The notes: generated by a model from the letters alone, not told the origin. A stretch of DNA of 64,000 nt from Comamonas composti DSM 21721 (GCF_000429845.1 NZ_AUCQ01000018.1:48257-112256); one strand, 5' to 3'; counted from the first letter of the stretch, positions 8,886 through 17,912 are shown. A program made the numbers and translations.

Positions 8886-9352
8886 GGCGCCGGGGCTTGG
8901 GTGACGAACTTCAGAAAGCGCTGGCCTTCGTAGATGATCTCTCCAGCGGGCGAGAATCCAAGTCTGGCCAGGCCCTGGGTGCGCACGCGACTTGGCGGCA
9001 GCAAGATGCTTACCGGGCCTATGCCCAGAGCGGACCTGTCGCGCATGAAGCTGCGAAAAATGCTGGCGCCCTGCCCCCAGTACTGAGGCAGCAGCACCAG
9101 GGCAAAGTCGGCCTCATCGCCTTCGCGCTGAAAGCCGCCCCAGCCCGCGAAGTGCCCATCGATGCGGATGGCGTGCGGACCGTAACCGCTCTCCTGCCAC
9201 TGCGCATCCTTGGCCTTGGCCCAGTCGGCAACTGCGCTTTCACCCCAGCGGGTATCGGCCAGCGGCATGTGGCGGATCACGTCCGGGTGGTTGAGCAAAA
9301 CCATCCAGTCCTTCACGGGGATCTCGGTAAAACAATGCAGGGAAAAGGCCAT
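8876..9352 (-). CDS. GNAT family N-acetyltransferase
   Basis: A 158-residue single-domain protein resembling RimJ/RimL-type acetyltransferases. It has an N-terminal HPDVIRHMPLAD segment, a central GHFAGWGGFQREGDEADFALVL strand region, and a pyrophosphate-binding loop around YWGQGASIF. It converges with the ABC-F gene and overlaps its 3' end by 10 bp. Substrate is unknown. Confidence 0.8.
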   Translation of the reverse strand: MAFSLHCFTEIPVKDWMVLLNHPDVIRHMPLADTRWGESAVADWAKAKDAQWQESGYGPHAIRIDGHFAGWGGFQREGDEADFALVLLPQYWGQGASIFRSFMRDRSALGIGPVSILLPPSRVRTQGLARLGFSPAGEIIYEGQRFLKFVTQAPAPQA

Positions 9353-9467
9353 GGCCGATGGACTCTTGTTGGCGGGATGGCGCAGCAGCCGTGCGCAGCA
9401 GGATCAAGAGAGAGGGCTTTTGCTGGAAGACAGGTTCTTGCAGTTGAAGAACTTTCCAGTCAAAGGT

Positions 9468-9560
9468 GACGAGCCTTGCCTCGGCACTGGTTTCACAGTT
9501 AGGGCTGCTTGGTTCCCCACCTGACCCGGTTGGCCGCTTCCCCATGCGAGGAGGCCCGTC
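9468..9560 (-). ncRNA. ffs: Signal recognition particle 4.5S RNA (small bacterial type)
   Basis: On the minus strand the apical domain reads GGTCAGG-TGG-GGAA-CCA-AGCAGCC, the Ffh-binding motif with its GGAA tetraloop. The 5' end GACGGGCCT pairs along its full length with the 3' end (one G·U), giving a rod-shaped RNA of about 93 nt. Exact ends are set by this pairing and a correctly spaced -10 box. The gene is divergent from dnaX, a common neighbour of ffs in betaproteobacteria. Confidence 0.92.
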
Positions 9561-9567
9561 GCCGCGA

Positions 9568-9573
9568 ATTATA
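9568..9573 (-). promoter_or_regulatory. -10 box of ffs promoter
   Basis: A perfect TATAAT on the minus strand (9573–9568) ends 7 nt before the predicted first base of the SRP RNA. No obvious -35 consensus was seen. Confidence 0.7.
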
Positions 9574-9653
9574 GGCCCAATCGGCAAGGCCTCAGGCAGA
9601 CAAAGGCCGTCATGCGGCGAAGACCCTTGTCCGGACCCGTAGAATCACCCCCC

Positions 9654-11846
9654 ATGTCCTATCTCGTGCTGGCCCGCAAATACCGTCCCCGCAATTTCTC
9701 CGAAATGGTGGGGCAGGAGCATGTCGTTCAGGCCCTGACCAATGCCCTGACGCAGCAGCGGCTGCATCACGCCTATCTGTTCACGGGAACGCGTGGCGTG
9801 GGCAAGACCACGGTGTCGCGCATTCTGGCCAAGTCGCTCAACTGCCAGGGCGCCGATGGACAGGGCGGCATCACGGCCACGCCTTGCGGGGTCTGTGCAG
9901 CATGCACTGAAATCGATAGCGGACGCTTTCCCGACTACACGGAGCTGGATGCGGCCTCGAATCGCGGCGTGGACGAGGTCCAGGGTCTGCTCGAGCAGGC
10001 CGTCTACAAGCCGGTGCAGGGGCGCTTCAAGGTCTTCATGATCGACGAGGTGCACATGCTCACGAATACGGCCTTCAACGCCATGCTCAAGACGCTGGAG
10101 GAGCCACCCGAGTATCTGAAATTCGTGCTGGCCACCACCGATCCGCAGAAGGTGCCGGTCACCGTGCTGAGTCGCTGCCTGCAGTTCAACCTGCGGCCCA
10201 TGGCCCCGGAGACCGTGTTCGAGCACCTGGGCCATGTGCTGCAAAGCGAGGCCATTGCGGCCGAGCCCCAGGCCCTGCGTCTGCTGTCGCGCGCGGCGCG
10301 CGGCTCCATGCGTGATGCGCTGTCGCTTACCGACCAGGCGATTGCCTTTGGCAGTGGCCAGCTTCAGGAAGCCCTGGTGCGCCAGATGCTGGGCAGCGTG
10401 GACCGCAGCCATGTGCTGCGGCTCATCGATGCGCTGGCGCGCGGCGATGGCGCCGTGGTCGTCGACACCGTCGAGCAACTGCGCCGCAATGGCCTGTCTG
10501 CGGCGTCCACGCTGGAAGAAATGTGTGCCGTGCTGCAGCGCATGGCCGTGCTCCAGGCCGTGCCGCAAATGGCGGCCGATGCCAGCGATCCCGATGCCGC
10601 CCAGATCGCACGCCTGGCCCGGCGCATGGCGCGTGACGAAACCCAGTTGCTCTACAGCATCTGCCTGCATGGCCGTGGAGAGCTGGGTCTGGCACCCGAT
10701 GAGTATGCAGCCCTGACCATGGCGCTGCTGCGCCTGCTGGCCTTCAAGCCCCAGGGCGAGATGGAGCCCGCCGAGCCTTTGCCGGACCAACCCTTGGCTG
10801 ATCCGGCCCAGGCTGAAAAAAAAACTCCTGAGCCCGCTGCAGCCCCCGCGCGCGCCGCAGTAGAGCCGATTGCTCCGCTGCCCGCGCCGGCGCCTGCCCA
10901 GGTGCAGACCGTGCCCGTACAGCCGCCACCTGTACAGCCACCACCCGTACAGCCGCCGCCAGTGCCCGGCCAGACTGCCGCAGCGTCTGAGATAACGCCC
11001 GGGATGAAGCCCGAGGCTGCGCCACTGCCCGAAAGCCCGCGTGTGCCGCCCGTGCATCCGCAGGCGGCCGAGCCCCGGGCTCCGGCTGTGGCGCGACCGC
11101 CTGTACCCGCCGAGCCGCAGGCCGAGGAATTGCCGCAAGCCCCGGCCGAGGCGCACACAGGCCTTGAGCAGAAAGCCTCTGAACAGCAGGCCGAGGAAGT
11201 GCAGGAGTCCGATGGTCCGCCCGACGACGGGGCCTGGGCTGGCATGCCCGACGAGGCCTGGACCGATGACGGACGCTGGGCCGAGGCCGAGGCATCCGAG
11301 AGCCTGCCGCCCATGCAGGGCGATGCCGGCGCGCAGTTCGGCTCCGGGCCGGATGCGAGGGCGGATGACTCGGTTGCGGCGCAGGCCGCAGAGCCCGCAG
11401 CGGCCATGGCCCGCGCTGCCGCGCGTGAGGCGCCCACGGTAGAGATCACGCCCGAAGGCGATATCTGGTTCGAGGTCGTGAACCAGCTGGTGCAGACCGA
11501 GGCCATTACGGCACTCGCGCGTCAGTTGGCCTTGCAGTCCCAGTTGCTGGCGCGTGCCGGCGATGCCTGGACGCTGTGCGTGGAAAGCGCCTCCCTGATC
11601 CAGCCCGGTGCGCGGGAGCGCCTGCGCGCGGCGCTGGAGGCCGCAGGCCATGCGTGCCAGCTGGAACTGGAGCAGGGCGCTGTCACCGACAGCCCCGCAC
11701 GCCGGCTTGCCGTGGCCAACCACGAGCGCCAGCAGATTGCCGAGGACATCGTCCACAACCACCCCCGGATACGGGAGCTCATGCAAAAGCATGGCGCGAA
11801 AATCGTGCCTGGCAGCATCAAACCCGTGACCATCCAGTCTCATTGA
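9654..11846 (+). CDS. dnaX: DNA polymerase III subunits tau/gamma
   Basis: A 730-residue clamp-loader ATPase. Residues 1–370 hold the AAA+ core: Walker [10 protein letters not shown] (45–53), a cysteine cluster [15 protein letters not shown], and the SRC sensor in LSRCLQFNL. Residues 370–600 form a long Pro/Ala/Glu-rich linker with a VQPPP tandem repeat. The C-terminal tau-specific domain (about 600–730) would bind the polymerase alpha subunit. The start [15 protein letters not shown] is the conserved one. A run of nine A's at codons 388–391 is a likely slippage site for making a shorter gamma form. ybaB and recR follow in the same direction. Confidence 0.96.
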   Translation: MSYLVLARKYRPRNFSEMVGQEHVVQALTNALTQQRLHHAYLFTGTRGVGKTTVSRILAKSLNCQGADGQGGITATPCGVCAACTEIDSGRFPDYTELDAASNRGVDEVQGLLEQAVYKPVQGRFKVFMIDEVHMLTNTAFNAMLKTLEEPPEYLKFVLATTDPQKVPVTVLSRCLQFNLRPMAPETVFEHLGHVLQSEAIAAEPQALRLLSRAARGSMRDALSLTDQAIAFGSGQLQEALVRQMLGSVDRSHVLRLIDALARGDGAVVVDTVEQLRRNGLSAASTLEEMCAVLQRMAVLQAVPQMAADASDPDAAQIARLARRMARDETQLLYSICLHGRGELGLAPDEYAALTMALLRLLAFKPQGEMEPAEPLPDQPLADPAQAEKKTPEPAAAPARAAVEPIAPLPAPAPAQVQTVPVQPPPVQPPPVQPPPVPGQTAAASEITPGMKPEAAPLPESPRVPPVHPQAAEPRAPAVARPPVPAEPQAEELPQAPAEAHTGLEQKASEQQAEEVQESDGPPDDGAWAGMPDEAWTDDGRWAEAEASESLPPMQGDAGAQFGSGPDARADDSVAAQAAEPAAAMARAAAREAPTVEITPEGDIWFEVVNQLVQTEAITALARQLALQSQLLARAGDAWTLCVESASLIQPGARERLRAALEAAGHACQLELEQGAVTDSPARRLAVANHERQQIAEDIVHNHPRIRELMQKHGAKIVPGSIKPVTIQSH
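10816..10831 (+). promoter_or_regulatory. dnaX slippery A9 tract and -1 frame stop
   Basis: Nine A's (10816–10824) read GAA AAA AAA ACT in frame. A -1 shift, or one extra A from polymerase slippage, gives AAA AAA AAC TCC TGA, ending translation at 10829–10831. The product would be a 392-residue gamma-like protein. Analogous sites exist in E. coli (ribosomal) and Thermus (transcriptional). Confidence 0.7.
10917..10961 (+). repeat. Three tandem 15-bp repeats encoding VQPPP
   Basis: Units start at 10917, 10932 and 10947 and differ only at codon third positions. They fall in the unstructured dnaX linker, where copy number changes would be harmless. Confidence 0.9.
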
Positions 11847-11883
11847 GGCATTTGTTTTCAACTCCCTAGAAAAAGGAATTCTC

Positions 11884-12216
11884 ATGTTCAACAAAGGACA
11901 GCTTGCCGGCCTCATGAAGCAGGCCCAGGCCATGCAGGACAACCTCAAGAAGGCTCAGGAAGAGCTGGGCCATGTCGAGGTCGAGGGCGAGTCGGGCGCA
12001 GGCCTGGTCAAGGTCGTGATGACCTGCAAGCACGACGTCAAGCGCGTGACCATCGACCCCAGCCTGCTGGCCGAGGACAAGGACATGCTTGAGGACCTGG
12101 TGGCCGCTGCCTTCAACGCCGCCGTGCGCAAGGCCGAGGAGACCAGCAACGAGAAGATGGGCAAGCTCACTGCCGGCATGCCGGGGCTGCCGGGCGGGAT
12201 GAAGTTCCCGTTTTAA
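11884..12216 (+). CDS. ybaB: YbaB/EbfC nucleoid-associated protein
   Basis: A 110-residue small DNA-binding protein. It opens [20 protein letters not shown], has a central [20 protein letters not shown] strand region, and ends with the characteristic [15 protein letters not shown] tail. It lies 37 bp after dnaX and upstream of recR, the usual dnaX–ybaB–recR order, so co-transcription with dnaX is likely. Confidence 0.95.
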   Translation: MFNKGQLAGLMKQAQAMQDNLKKAQEELGHVEVEGESGAGLVKVVMTCKHDVKRVTIDPSLLAEDKDMLEDLVAAAFNAAVRKAEETSNEKMGKLTAGMPGLPGGMKFPF

Positions 12217-12224
12217 CGAATAAC

Positions 12225-12352
12225 ACCCCCTGAGCGGCTGCGCCGCTTCCCCCTCTCTCGCAAGCGGGAGGGGGACGATGCCCTCGCTGCGGGGCGGCCC
12301 TTGCTCGGCATCCCTGGTTTGGTGCGCGTCAGTTTCATGCGCGGCGCATCTT
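12225..12352. repeat. Dispersed repeat, family 3 copy 1
   Basis: Begins CCCCCTGAGCGGCTGCGCCG and contains GCTGCGGGGCGGCCCTTGCT. Related copies are at 13174–13285 and 33836–33913. Shared parts include CCCCTGA near the start, CGGCNCTTGCT-type sequence, and GCGCAG/GCGTCAG-TTT near the end. Internal complementarity at the C-rich and G-rich blocks suggests a hairpin. It fills the first part of the 359-bp ybaB–recR gap. Confidence 0.7.
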
Positions 12353-12358
12353 GCCTAG

Positions 12359-12396
12359 CTCCCTCGCCCCTTTGGGAAGAGGGTTGGGGTGAGGGG
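12359..12396. repeat. C/G-rich hairpin repeat (REP-like)
   Basis: An imperfect palindrome CTCCCTCGCCCC … GGGTTGGGGTGAGGGG. Similar GAGGGTTGGGGTGAGGG sequences are common intergenic repeats in proteobacteria. Only one copy is seen in this window. Confidence 0.5.
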
Positions 12397-12461
12397 CTGC
12401 ACGCACAGGGCGGAGCTTTCTCTGCTTCAACCTGCAGGCTGCTTGAAGCGCTGCTTATAAA

Positions 12462-12550
12462 AAGTGAGCTGCTGGCGCCCGCCATGCAAGGGGTTGAGCT
12501 ATAAAAGACCCTGAAACCAAGGTCTGATGAGCGCTAGATGCTCATTTTTT
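12462..12550. repeat. ~90-bp palindromic intergenic repeat, copy D
   Basis: Ends GAGCTGCTGGCGC (12466–12478) and GCGCTAGATGCTC (12531–12543) are mutually complementary with three mismatches, followed by TTTTTT. It lies just upstream of recR, ending 25 bp before its start codon. Confidence 0.65.
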
Positions 12551-12575
12551 AAGGCTGTGATGTAAAGGAAGCCCC

Positions 12576-13166
12576 ATGTCGGATGTTCAGTCTCTGGACG
12601 CCTTGATCGATGCCCTGCGGCGGCTGCCTGGGGTGGGCATCAAGTCGGCCCAGCGCATGGCCTTTCATCTGCTGCAGCGAGATCTGGACGGCGCGCGCCA
12701 GCTCGCGCAGGCCCTGAGCCGGGCCGTGGATTCGGTGCGCCATTGCGAGCGCTGCCATACGTTTACCGAAGCACCGGTCTGCAGCATCTGCGAGGATGAG
12801 GGCCGCGATGCGGCGCGCCTGTGCGTGGTCGAGGCGCCTGCAGACCTCGCGGCCATGGAGCGCACGGGTGCCTACCAGGGCTATTACTACGTGCTCATGG
12901 GGCGTTTGTCGCCGCTCGATGGCGTGGGGCCCAAGGATCTGGGCCTGAGCCAGTTGCTGGCGCGCGCCTGCGACGGCCGGGTGCAGGAGGTCATTCTGGC
13001 CACCAGCTTCACGGCCGAAGGAGAGGCCACCGCGCATGCGATCTCCGAAGCTCTCAAGGCCCGGGGCCTGCATGTGACGCGGCTGGCGCGTGGCGTGCCG
13101 ATCGGCAGCGAGCTCGAATATGTGGATCTGGGCACGATTGCGCATGCCTTGGTGGACAGGCGGTGA
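12576..13166 (+). CDS. recR: Recombination mediator protein RecR
   Basis: A 196-residue protein of the RecFOR pathway, which loads RecA onto gapped DNA. It shows an N-terminal helix–hairpin–helix ([19 protein letters not shown]), a Cys4 zinc motif [16 protein letters not shown], and a Toprim domain beginning [14 protein letters not shown]. The C-terminal Walker-B-like segment is [15 protein letters not shown]. Length is standard. It is the third gene of the dnaX–ybaB–recR block but is separated from ybaB by a repeat-filled gap. Confidence 0.96.
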   Translation: MSDVQSLDALIDALRRLPGVGIKSAQRMAFHLLQRDLDGARQLAQALSRAVDSVRHCERCHTFTEAPVCSICEDEGRDAARLCVVEAPADLAAMERTGAYQGYYYVLMGRLSPLDGVGPKDLGLSQLLARACDGRVQEVILATSFTAEGEATAHAISEALKARGLHVTRLARGVPIGSELEYVDLGTIAHALVDRR

Positions 13167-13173
13167 GACCTTG

Positions 13174-13285
13174 CCCCTGAGCCGCTTTGCGGCTTCCCCC
13201 AGAGGGGGACGACAGCCTCGCTGCGGGGCGGCCCTTGCTTGCTGTCTTTGAGCTGGGCTCTGCCAGTTTTATAAGCTGCACGCTT
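13174..13285. repeat. Dispersed repeat, family 3 copy 2
   Basis: CCCCTGAGCCGCTTTGCGGC, then CTCGCTGCGGGGCGGCCCTT, then an AT-richer right half with TTTTATAAGCTGCACG. Homologous to 12225–12352 and 33836–33913. It starts 7 bp after the recR stop. Confidence 0.7.
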
Positions 13286-13394
13286 GGTCGGACTTCCTCA
13301 TTCCTTTGGGGGCGGGGTAAGAGCGTAGAGGACAGCTCCCGACTGCTGGTTGCAAAGTGCCAAGAGTGATTCATGCGTTCAAAAGGAGATGTCC

Positions 13395-13820
13395 ATGGCT
13401 TATTCAAGCGGCTACACCCTGGCCCATTGGTGTTTGCTGGTCGTGCTGGTCCTGCCCCTGGTCTGCACCTATATCGCCAAGGCCAAGGGGCTGGGACGCT
13501 CGGCGGCCGATGGCGGTTTTGACAACCGCGATCCGCGCGCCTGGCTGGCGCGCCAAGGCGGCTACCAGGCGCGCGCGAATGCGGCCCAGGCCAACAGCCT
13601 CGAAGTCTTGCCGTTTTTTGTGGCAGCCCTGTTCGTGGCCTGGCAGCAGGGCGCAGCCCAGGCCTGGGTCAACGGCCTGGCCCTGGCCTTTGTGCTGCTG
13701 CGCCTGGCCTATATCGCCTGCTATCTGGCCGACAGGGCCAGCCTGCGCAGCGCAGTCTGGGGGCTGGGCTGGCTGGTGAACCTGGGGCTGTTCTTCTCGG
13801 GCTGTCTTAGCGCCGCTTGA
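13395..13820 (+). CDS. MAPEG family membrane protein
   Basis: A 141-residue protein with four hydrophobic segments. It carries the NRDPRAWLARQGGYQARANAAQANSLEVLPFF stretch (shown by its parts DPRAWLA, ANAAQANS, E) typical of bacterial MAPEG proteins, which are related to membrane glutathione transferases. The ATG at 13395 was chosen because AAGGAG lies 7 bp upstream; the ATG at 13389 is too close to that site. It converges with mltD and overlaps it by 14 bp. Function in bacteria is unknown. Confidence 0.85.
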   Translation: MAYSSGYTLAHWCLLVVLVLPLVCTYIAKAKGLGRSAADGGFDNRDPRAWLARQGGYQARANAAQANSLEVLPFFVAALFVAWQQGAAQAWVNGLALAFVLLRLAYIACYLADRASLRSAVWGLGWLVNLGLFFSGCLSAA

Positions 13821-15339
13821 CCTTGGCCGGCGCGCGCGCCGTGGGCGAGGCCTTGCGGGCGCTGGCGGACGAGGCCGTGGCGACCTTGCGTGCGGCCGGG
13901 GCGCTGGCCTGGACCTTGGCCGGTCTGCGTGCCACGGCGACGCTGGGGCGGGTGTTGGCTCGCACTGGCAGATAGGCCACCAGGGACTGGCCGGCGCGCA
14001 GCGGCGCATTCGTCTTGAGCCTGTTCCATTCGGCCAGGCTGGAGACGCTGACGCCGTAGCGGCCCGCGACACTGGTCAGGGTGTCGCGCTTGCGTACTTT
14101 GACCGTGGTGCGGCGTGTGGTGATTTCGGGTGCCAGCGCGATCTGGCCGTTGTCGGCCACATGGCTGGCCACGTCCGCCTGCACGTTGGCGCCGCGCGGC
14201 ACCATGAGGGCCGAGCCGGCCTTGATCAGCATGCGCGGCGGAATATTGTTGATGGAGCGCAGGGCGCTCTCGCCCAGGCCCACGCGCTGGGCGGCCTCGG
14301 CCACGCTGATGGTCGAGGGCACGGTCCAGACGGTCCAGCTTGCGTACTGGCCTTCGTCATAGGCCTGGAGGTTGCGCCTGAAGACCTTGGCGTTGTCCCA
14401 GGGCAGAAGGATCTCGGGCGTGCCCGCTGCAAAGATCACGGGTTTGTGCAGGCCGGGGTTCAGGGCCTTGAAGTCCTTGAGCTCCACGTCGGCGAGCCTG
14501 GCGACGAGCTCCACGTCGATGTCGCGGTCCAGTGTCACGGCCTGGAAGTAGGGGTGGTTCTCGATCAGCGGCAGCTCGGTGCTGAAGGCATCGGGGTCGG
14601 CCACGATGTTCTTCACGGCCTGCAGCTTGGGCACGTACATGCGCGTCTCGGCCGGCATCTGCAGATCGGTATAGCCCGTGGGCAGTCCCAGCTTCTGGTT
14701 GCGCTTGATGGCGCGGCCCACGCTGCCCTCGCCCCAGTTGTAGGCGGCCAGGGCCAGGTGCCAGTCGCCAAACATGCCGTAGAGCTTTTGCAGATAGTCG
14801 AGCGCGGCGCGCGTGGAGGCCAGCACGTCGCGCCTGTCATCGCGGAAGGCGTTTTGCTTGAGGTCGAAATACGTGCCCGTGGCCGGCATGAACTGCCACA
14901 TGCCTGCAGCCTTGGCGCTGGAGACGGCCTGGGGGTTGAAGGCGCTTTCGATGTAAGGCAGCAGGGCCAGCTCCGTGGGCATGCTGCGGCGCTCAAGCTC
15001 CTCGACGATGTGGAACAGGTACTTGCTCGAGCGCTCGGTCATGCGCTGTATGTAGTCGGGCCGGGCTGCGTACCACTGCTCGCGGTCGTGCACCAGATCC
15101 TGCTCCAGGTCGGGCATCGCAAAGCCACGGCGTATGCGCACCCAGAGATCGCCAGGGGCTTCCATGGAGGCCACGTCGGAGCTGGCGACATTGCCACGGC
15201 TCAGTGGGCTCAGCGGCCCCTTGGGATACAGGGGGGTGTTTGAGGCGGCCATGCCGTCATCGAGCCCGGGATTGCCGGTGGTGGCGCAACCTGCAAGCGC
15301 CAGCACACCGCTGAGCAGCACAACATGTAGTAATTTCAT
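13807..15339 (-). CDS. mltD: Membrane-bound lytic murein transglycosylase D-like lipoprotein
   Basis: A 510-residue lipoprotein with lipobox LAGC after an N-terminal signal (MKLLHVVLLSGVLALAGC). The SLT catalytic domain (about 100–240) has the conserved glutamate in LLPYIESAFNP and the motifs AAGMWQFMPATG and ALAAYNWGEG. Two LysM-like peptidoglycan-binding modules follow, the second near KVRKRDTLTSVAGRYGVS. The tail is Lys/Ala/Arg-rich. The start overlaps the gloB stop (ATGA), so translation is coupled. It cleaves peptidoglycan with 1,6-anhydro product formation. Confidence 0.92.
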   Translation of the reverse strand: MKLLHVVLLSGVLALAGCATTGNPGLDDGMAASNTPLYPKGPLSPLSRGNVASSDVASMEAPGDLWVRIRRGFAMPDLEQDLVHDREQWYAARPDYIQRMTERSSKYLFHIVEELERRSMPTELALLPYIESAFNPQAVSSAKAAGMWQFMPATGTYFDLKQNAFRDDRRDVLASTRAALDYLQKLYGMFGDWHLALAAYNWGEGSVGRAIKRNQKLGLPTGYTDLQMPAETRMYVPKLQAVKNIVADPDAFSTELPLIENHPYFQAVTLDRDIDVELVARLADVELKDFKALNPGLHKPVIFAAGTPEILLPWDNAKVFRRNLQAYDEGQYASWTVWTVPSTISVAEAAQRVGLGESALRSINNIPPRMLIKAGSALMVPRGANVQADVASHVADNGQIALAPEITTRRTTVKVRKRDTLTSVAGRYGVSVSSLAEWNRLKTNAPLRAGQSLVAYLPVRANTRPSVAVARRPAKVQASAPAARKVATASSASARKASPTARAPAKVKRR

Positions 15340-16124
15340 GTGAATATGTTTTTCCATTCGCGCAGAGCTGCCAGCACACTGGATGGCTCTTGCTGTCTCA
15401 CTTGTTCGTCGAAGCCGGCCGCTGCACGCGCCACATCGGCATTGCGCGTGCGCAGGAACGGGTTGATGGAAAGCTCGATTGCCATGCTGGACGGCAGTGT
15501 AGGCTGGCCAGCGGCCCGCAGTGCCTGGCAATGCTGCAGGTACTGAGTCAACTGCTGGTTGTTTGGTTCCACGGCCTGGGCAAAGCGCAGGTTGGACAAG
15601 GTGTATTCATGCGCGCAGCAGACCCGGGTCGATGGCGGCAGGGCCGCCAGGCGGTCCAGAGAGTCCTGCATCTGCGCAGGTGTACCTTCGAACAGACGGC
15701 CGCAGCCGCCCGAAAACAAGGTATCGCCACAGAACAGCAAGGGCTGCTCCAAGGCGCTGCTGCTGAAATACGCGACATGGCCGCTGGTATGGCCGGGCAC
15801 GCTCAACACCTGCCAGGGGCCGCCCAGGGTCTGGATCTCGTCACCGCCTTCCACGCGCACAATGGGCTCGGCCGCCTCGGGCAACTGTTCATGGGCCGGA
15901 CCCCAGACCCGGGCCGATGTGAGTTCGCGCAACTGGGCCACGCCGCCGACATGATCCGCGTGGTGATGCGTGACTAAAATGCCTTGCAACCGCAGACCCA
16001 GCCGGTGCAGCGTGGCCAGTACCGGCTGTGCATCGCCTGGGTCCACGACCAGGGCCTGACCTGCGTCGTCATACAGCATCCAGATGTAGTTGTCGGCAAA
16101 GGCGGGAATGGGCAAGAGGTTCAT
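15336..16124 (-). CDS. gloB: Hydroxyacylglutathione hydrolase (glyoxalase II)
   Basis: A 262-residue metallo-beta-lactamase-fold enzyme that hydrolyses S-lactoylglutathione in methylglyoxal detoxification. The metal motif is THHHADHVGG; further ligands are in VPGHTSGHVAYF and FCGDTLFSGGCGR, and the C-terminal glutathione-site segment is RVCCAHEYTLSNLRFA. The start MNLLPIPAFADNYIWML is canonical; it shares bases with the divergent methyltransferase start. A TATAAT lies 11 bp upstream, so the mRNA would have almost no leader. Confidence 0.95.
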   Translation of the reverse strand: MNLLPIPAFADNYIWMLYDDAGQALVVDPGDAQPVLATLHRLGLRLQGILVTHHHADHVGGVAQLRELTSARVWGPAHEQLPEAAEPIVRVEGGDEIQTLGGPWQVLSVPGHTSGHVAYFSSSALEQPLLFCGDTLFSGGCGRLFEGTPAQMQDSLDRLAALPPSTRVCCAHEYTLSNLRFAQAVEPNNQQLTQYLQHCQALRAAGQPTLPSSMAIELSINPFLRTRNADVARAAAGFDEQVRQQEPSSVLAALREWKNIFT

Positions 16125-16983
16125 GAGCAGCAAAATTATAGGTAGGCCTGATTCCCAGCTTCACTGGACTCAGACCGCTTTGGGAAGCTATTTGTTGCAA
16201 TGGGAGCAGCAGCGCTGCGATGAGGCTGTGGCCGACATTTTCGGCTATTACAGCCTGCAGCTGGGTTTGCCCTTGCTGCAAGGCCTGCGCGCCAACCGCA
16301 TGCCCCATCGCTGGCAGGCTCTGGAGTCCGCGCAGGCCCTGCAGGATTGGGAGCAGGAGAGGGCCCAAAACCCTGCCGCCGCAGATCATGGCCTGACGCC
16401 CGTGCTGCTGGCCGACCCCGTGGCCTTGCCGTTTGCCGAAGCCTGTCTGGATCTGCTGGTCCTGCCGCACACTCTGGAGACGAGCTCGGACCCGCATGCC
16501 GTGCTGCGCGAGGCCGCGCGCGTTCTGGTGCCTGAAGGGCGGCTGGTGATCTGCGGGCTTAACCCCATGAGTCTTCTGGGTCTGCAGCGCCGGCTGGAGC
16601 GCGGCAACAGCTATCTGCCTGGCCTGGGCTGGGGGCCAGGCTATGGGCGGCTGCGGGATTGGCTGAGGCTGCTGGCTTTCGAGATCGAAGCCGTGCAGTT
16701 CGGCGGCTATGTGCCTGCGGTGCAAAGCGCGCGCTGGCTGCGGCGCTGGCAAGTCATGGACCGCGTGGGCCCCGTGGGCTGGCCCGTGCTGGGTGGGGTT
16801 TACTGCGTGGTGGCCGTCAAGCGCGTGGTCGGCATGCGCTTGCTCGGGCCTTCGTGGAAGGCGCGCAGCGCCATGGTCGGCGCACCCGTGGCCGCCAGAA
16901 GACAGCCCGCAGACGCCGCGGCCAGCGTCGTGGGCCCGGGGCCGGACAGAAAAACCGATCAGGGTGGTGGCTGGGAAATCTAA
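16123..16983 (+). CDS. Class I SAM-dependent methyltransferase
   Basis: A 286-residue protein. The N-terminal half matches the betaproteobacterial methyltransferase normally found between gloB and rnhA. It contains LGSYLLQWEQQ near the start, an acidic ADPVALPFAEACLDLLVLPHTLE motif IV region (seen as ALPFAE…DLLVLPHTLE), and LREAARVLVPEGRLVI, the usual post-II motif. The start ATG is preceded by AAGAGG. The last ~30 residues are low-complexity. Substrate is unknown. Its start codon overlaps gloB's head to head. Confidence 0.8.
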   Translation: MSSKIIGRPDSQLHWTQTALGSYLLQWEQQRCDEAVADIFGYYSLQLGLPLLQGLRANRMPHRWQALESAQALQDWEQERAQNPAAADHGLTPVLLADPVALPFAEACLDLLVLPHTLETSSDPHAVLREAARVLVPEGRLVICGLNPMSLLGLQRRLERGNSYLPGLGWGPGYGRLRDWLRLLAFEIEAVQFGGYVPAVQSARWLRRWQVMDRVGPVGWPVLGGVYCVVAVKRVVGMRLLGPSWKARSAMVGAPVAARRQPADAAASVVGPGPDRKTDQGGGWEI

Positions 16984-17912
16984 TATCCGAGCAAATAGGG
17001 ATTGAACCCCGCGCGCCGGTACGGGGTTTCGCTGCGCATCAGCAGGTCCAGGCCCAGGCTGCCCACATCGTCGGCCACGGGCTCCAGGCTGGGGTTGCGC
17101 ACCTGGTAGAGCAGTTTGCTCCAGTGGCCGCATTCCTTGCAGACCTCGGCCTTGACTGTGGCGTCGTCGGTGCCGGCGCTGCGGTAGCTGATGCCCTTGG
17201 TGGAGCCGCAGCACAGGCATTTGATGCGCACCTCGTTCCACTGCGTGGCGCAGCAGCTGCAGCTGGCATAGCGCACGTTCTCGATGTCGCGCAGGCCGAT
17301 GACGGAGGAGGTCACGGGCAGACCGCCGCAGGCCGGGCACACGCCGGTGGCCACGGGCTGCAGGGCCTCGGCGGGCAGGCTGGTGGCCAGGCGCGCCAGG
17401 TGCACCTGCACCACCGCTGCGGCGAACAGGTGGAGGGCGATTGCGTCTTGGGGAATGGCCTCGCCAGGTACATCACTCAGCACATTGGCCAGCAGCCAGC
17501 GCACATCATCGGCTTCGGCGCTGCGCAAGGCATCCAGTGCCTGGCGTGCCGGGACGGGCATGGCGATGTGGGTGGCAGCCTCGCACAGCGCGCGCAGGCA
17601 GGCATGCAGCTGGCTGTCGTCGGCCAGGGCTGCGCGGTCTATGGGGGGCAGGCCGGCCTGGCTGGCTTGCTGCAGGCGTTCGCTGCTGATGGGGTGGGGC
17701 GCCGGCAGCTCCTGCGCCAGTCTGGCTTGCAGCGCGGCCAGATCGGCCAGAAAGTCCAGATAGGGCGCCAGCTCGCTGCTTTGGGCCAGAAAGCGCAGGC
17801 GGCTGGCGCGGGTGTCAAAGCACTGGGCCGGCGGCTGCTGCAGCGTGAACGGGGTTTTGGCAATGCCCCCGGTGATAAAGGACGGATCGGGTTGGATAGA
17901 GCTGTCAGCCAT
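16980..17912 (-). CDS. fdhE: Formate dehydrogenase accessory protein FdhE
   Basis: A 310-residue cytoplasmic factor needed for assembly of respiratory formate dehydrogenase. Four CXXC pairs form two rubredoxin-like zinc/iron knuckles: CPACGG, CSCC, CLCCGS and CKEC. The ending YRRAGFNPYLLGY is typical. The gene is last in the fdoG-fdoH-fdoI cluster, 70 bp after fdoI, and converges on the methyltransferase with a 4-bp overlap. Confidence 0.93.
   Translation of the reverse strand: MADSSIQPDPSFITGGIAKTPFTLQQPPAQCFDTRASRLRFLAQSSELAPYLDFLADLAALQARLAQELPAPHPISSERLQQASQAGLPPIDRAALADDSQLHACLRALCEAATHIAMPVPARQALDALRSAEADDVRWLLANVLSDVPGEAIPQDAIALHLFAAAVVQVHLARLATSLPAEALQPVATGVCPACGGLPVTSSVIGLRDIENVRYASCSCCATQWNEVRIKCLCCGSTKGISYRSAGTDDATVKAEVCKECGHWSKLLYQVRNPSLEPVADDVGSLGLDLLMRSETPYRRAGFNPYLLGY

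Noticed and set aside
10917..10961. VQPPP tandem repeat in dnaX as a novel functional domain
   Set aside because: It sits in the variable proline-rich linker between the ATPase core and the tau domain; simple repeats there are expected.
9645..11948. A 767-codon open frame on the minus strand opposite dnaX
   Set aside because: Antisense shadow of dnaX; low-complexity translation and no Shine–Dalgarno or conserved motif.
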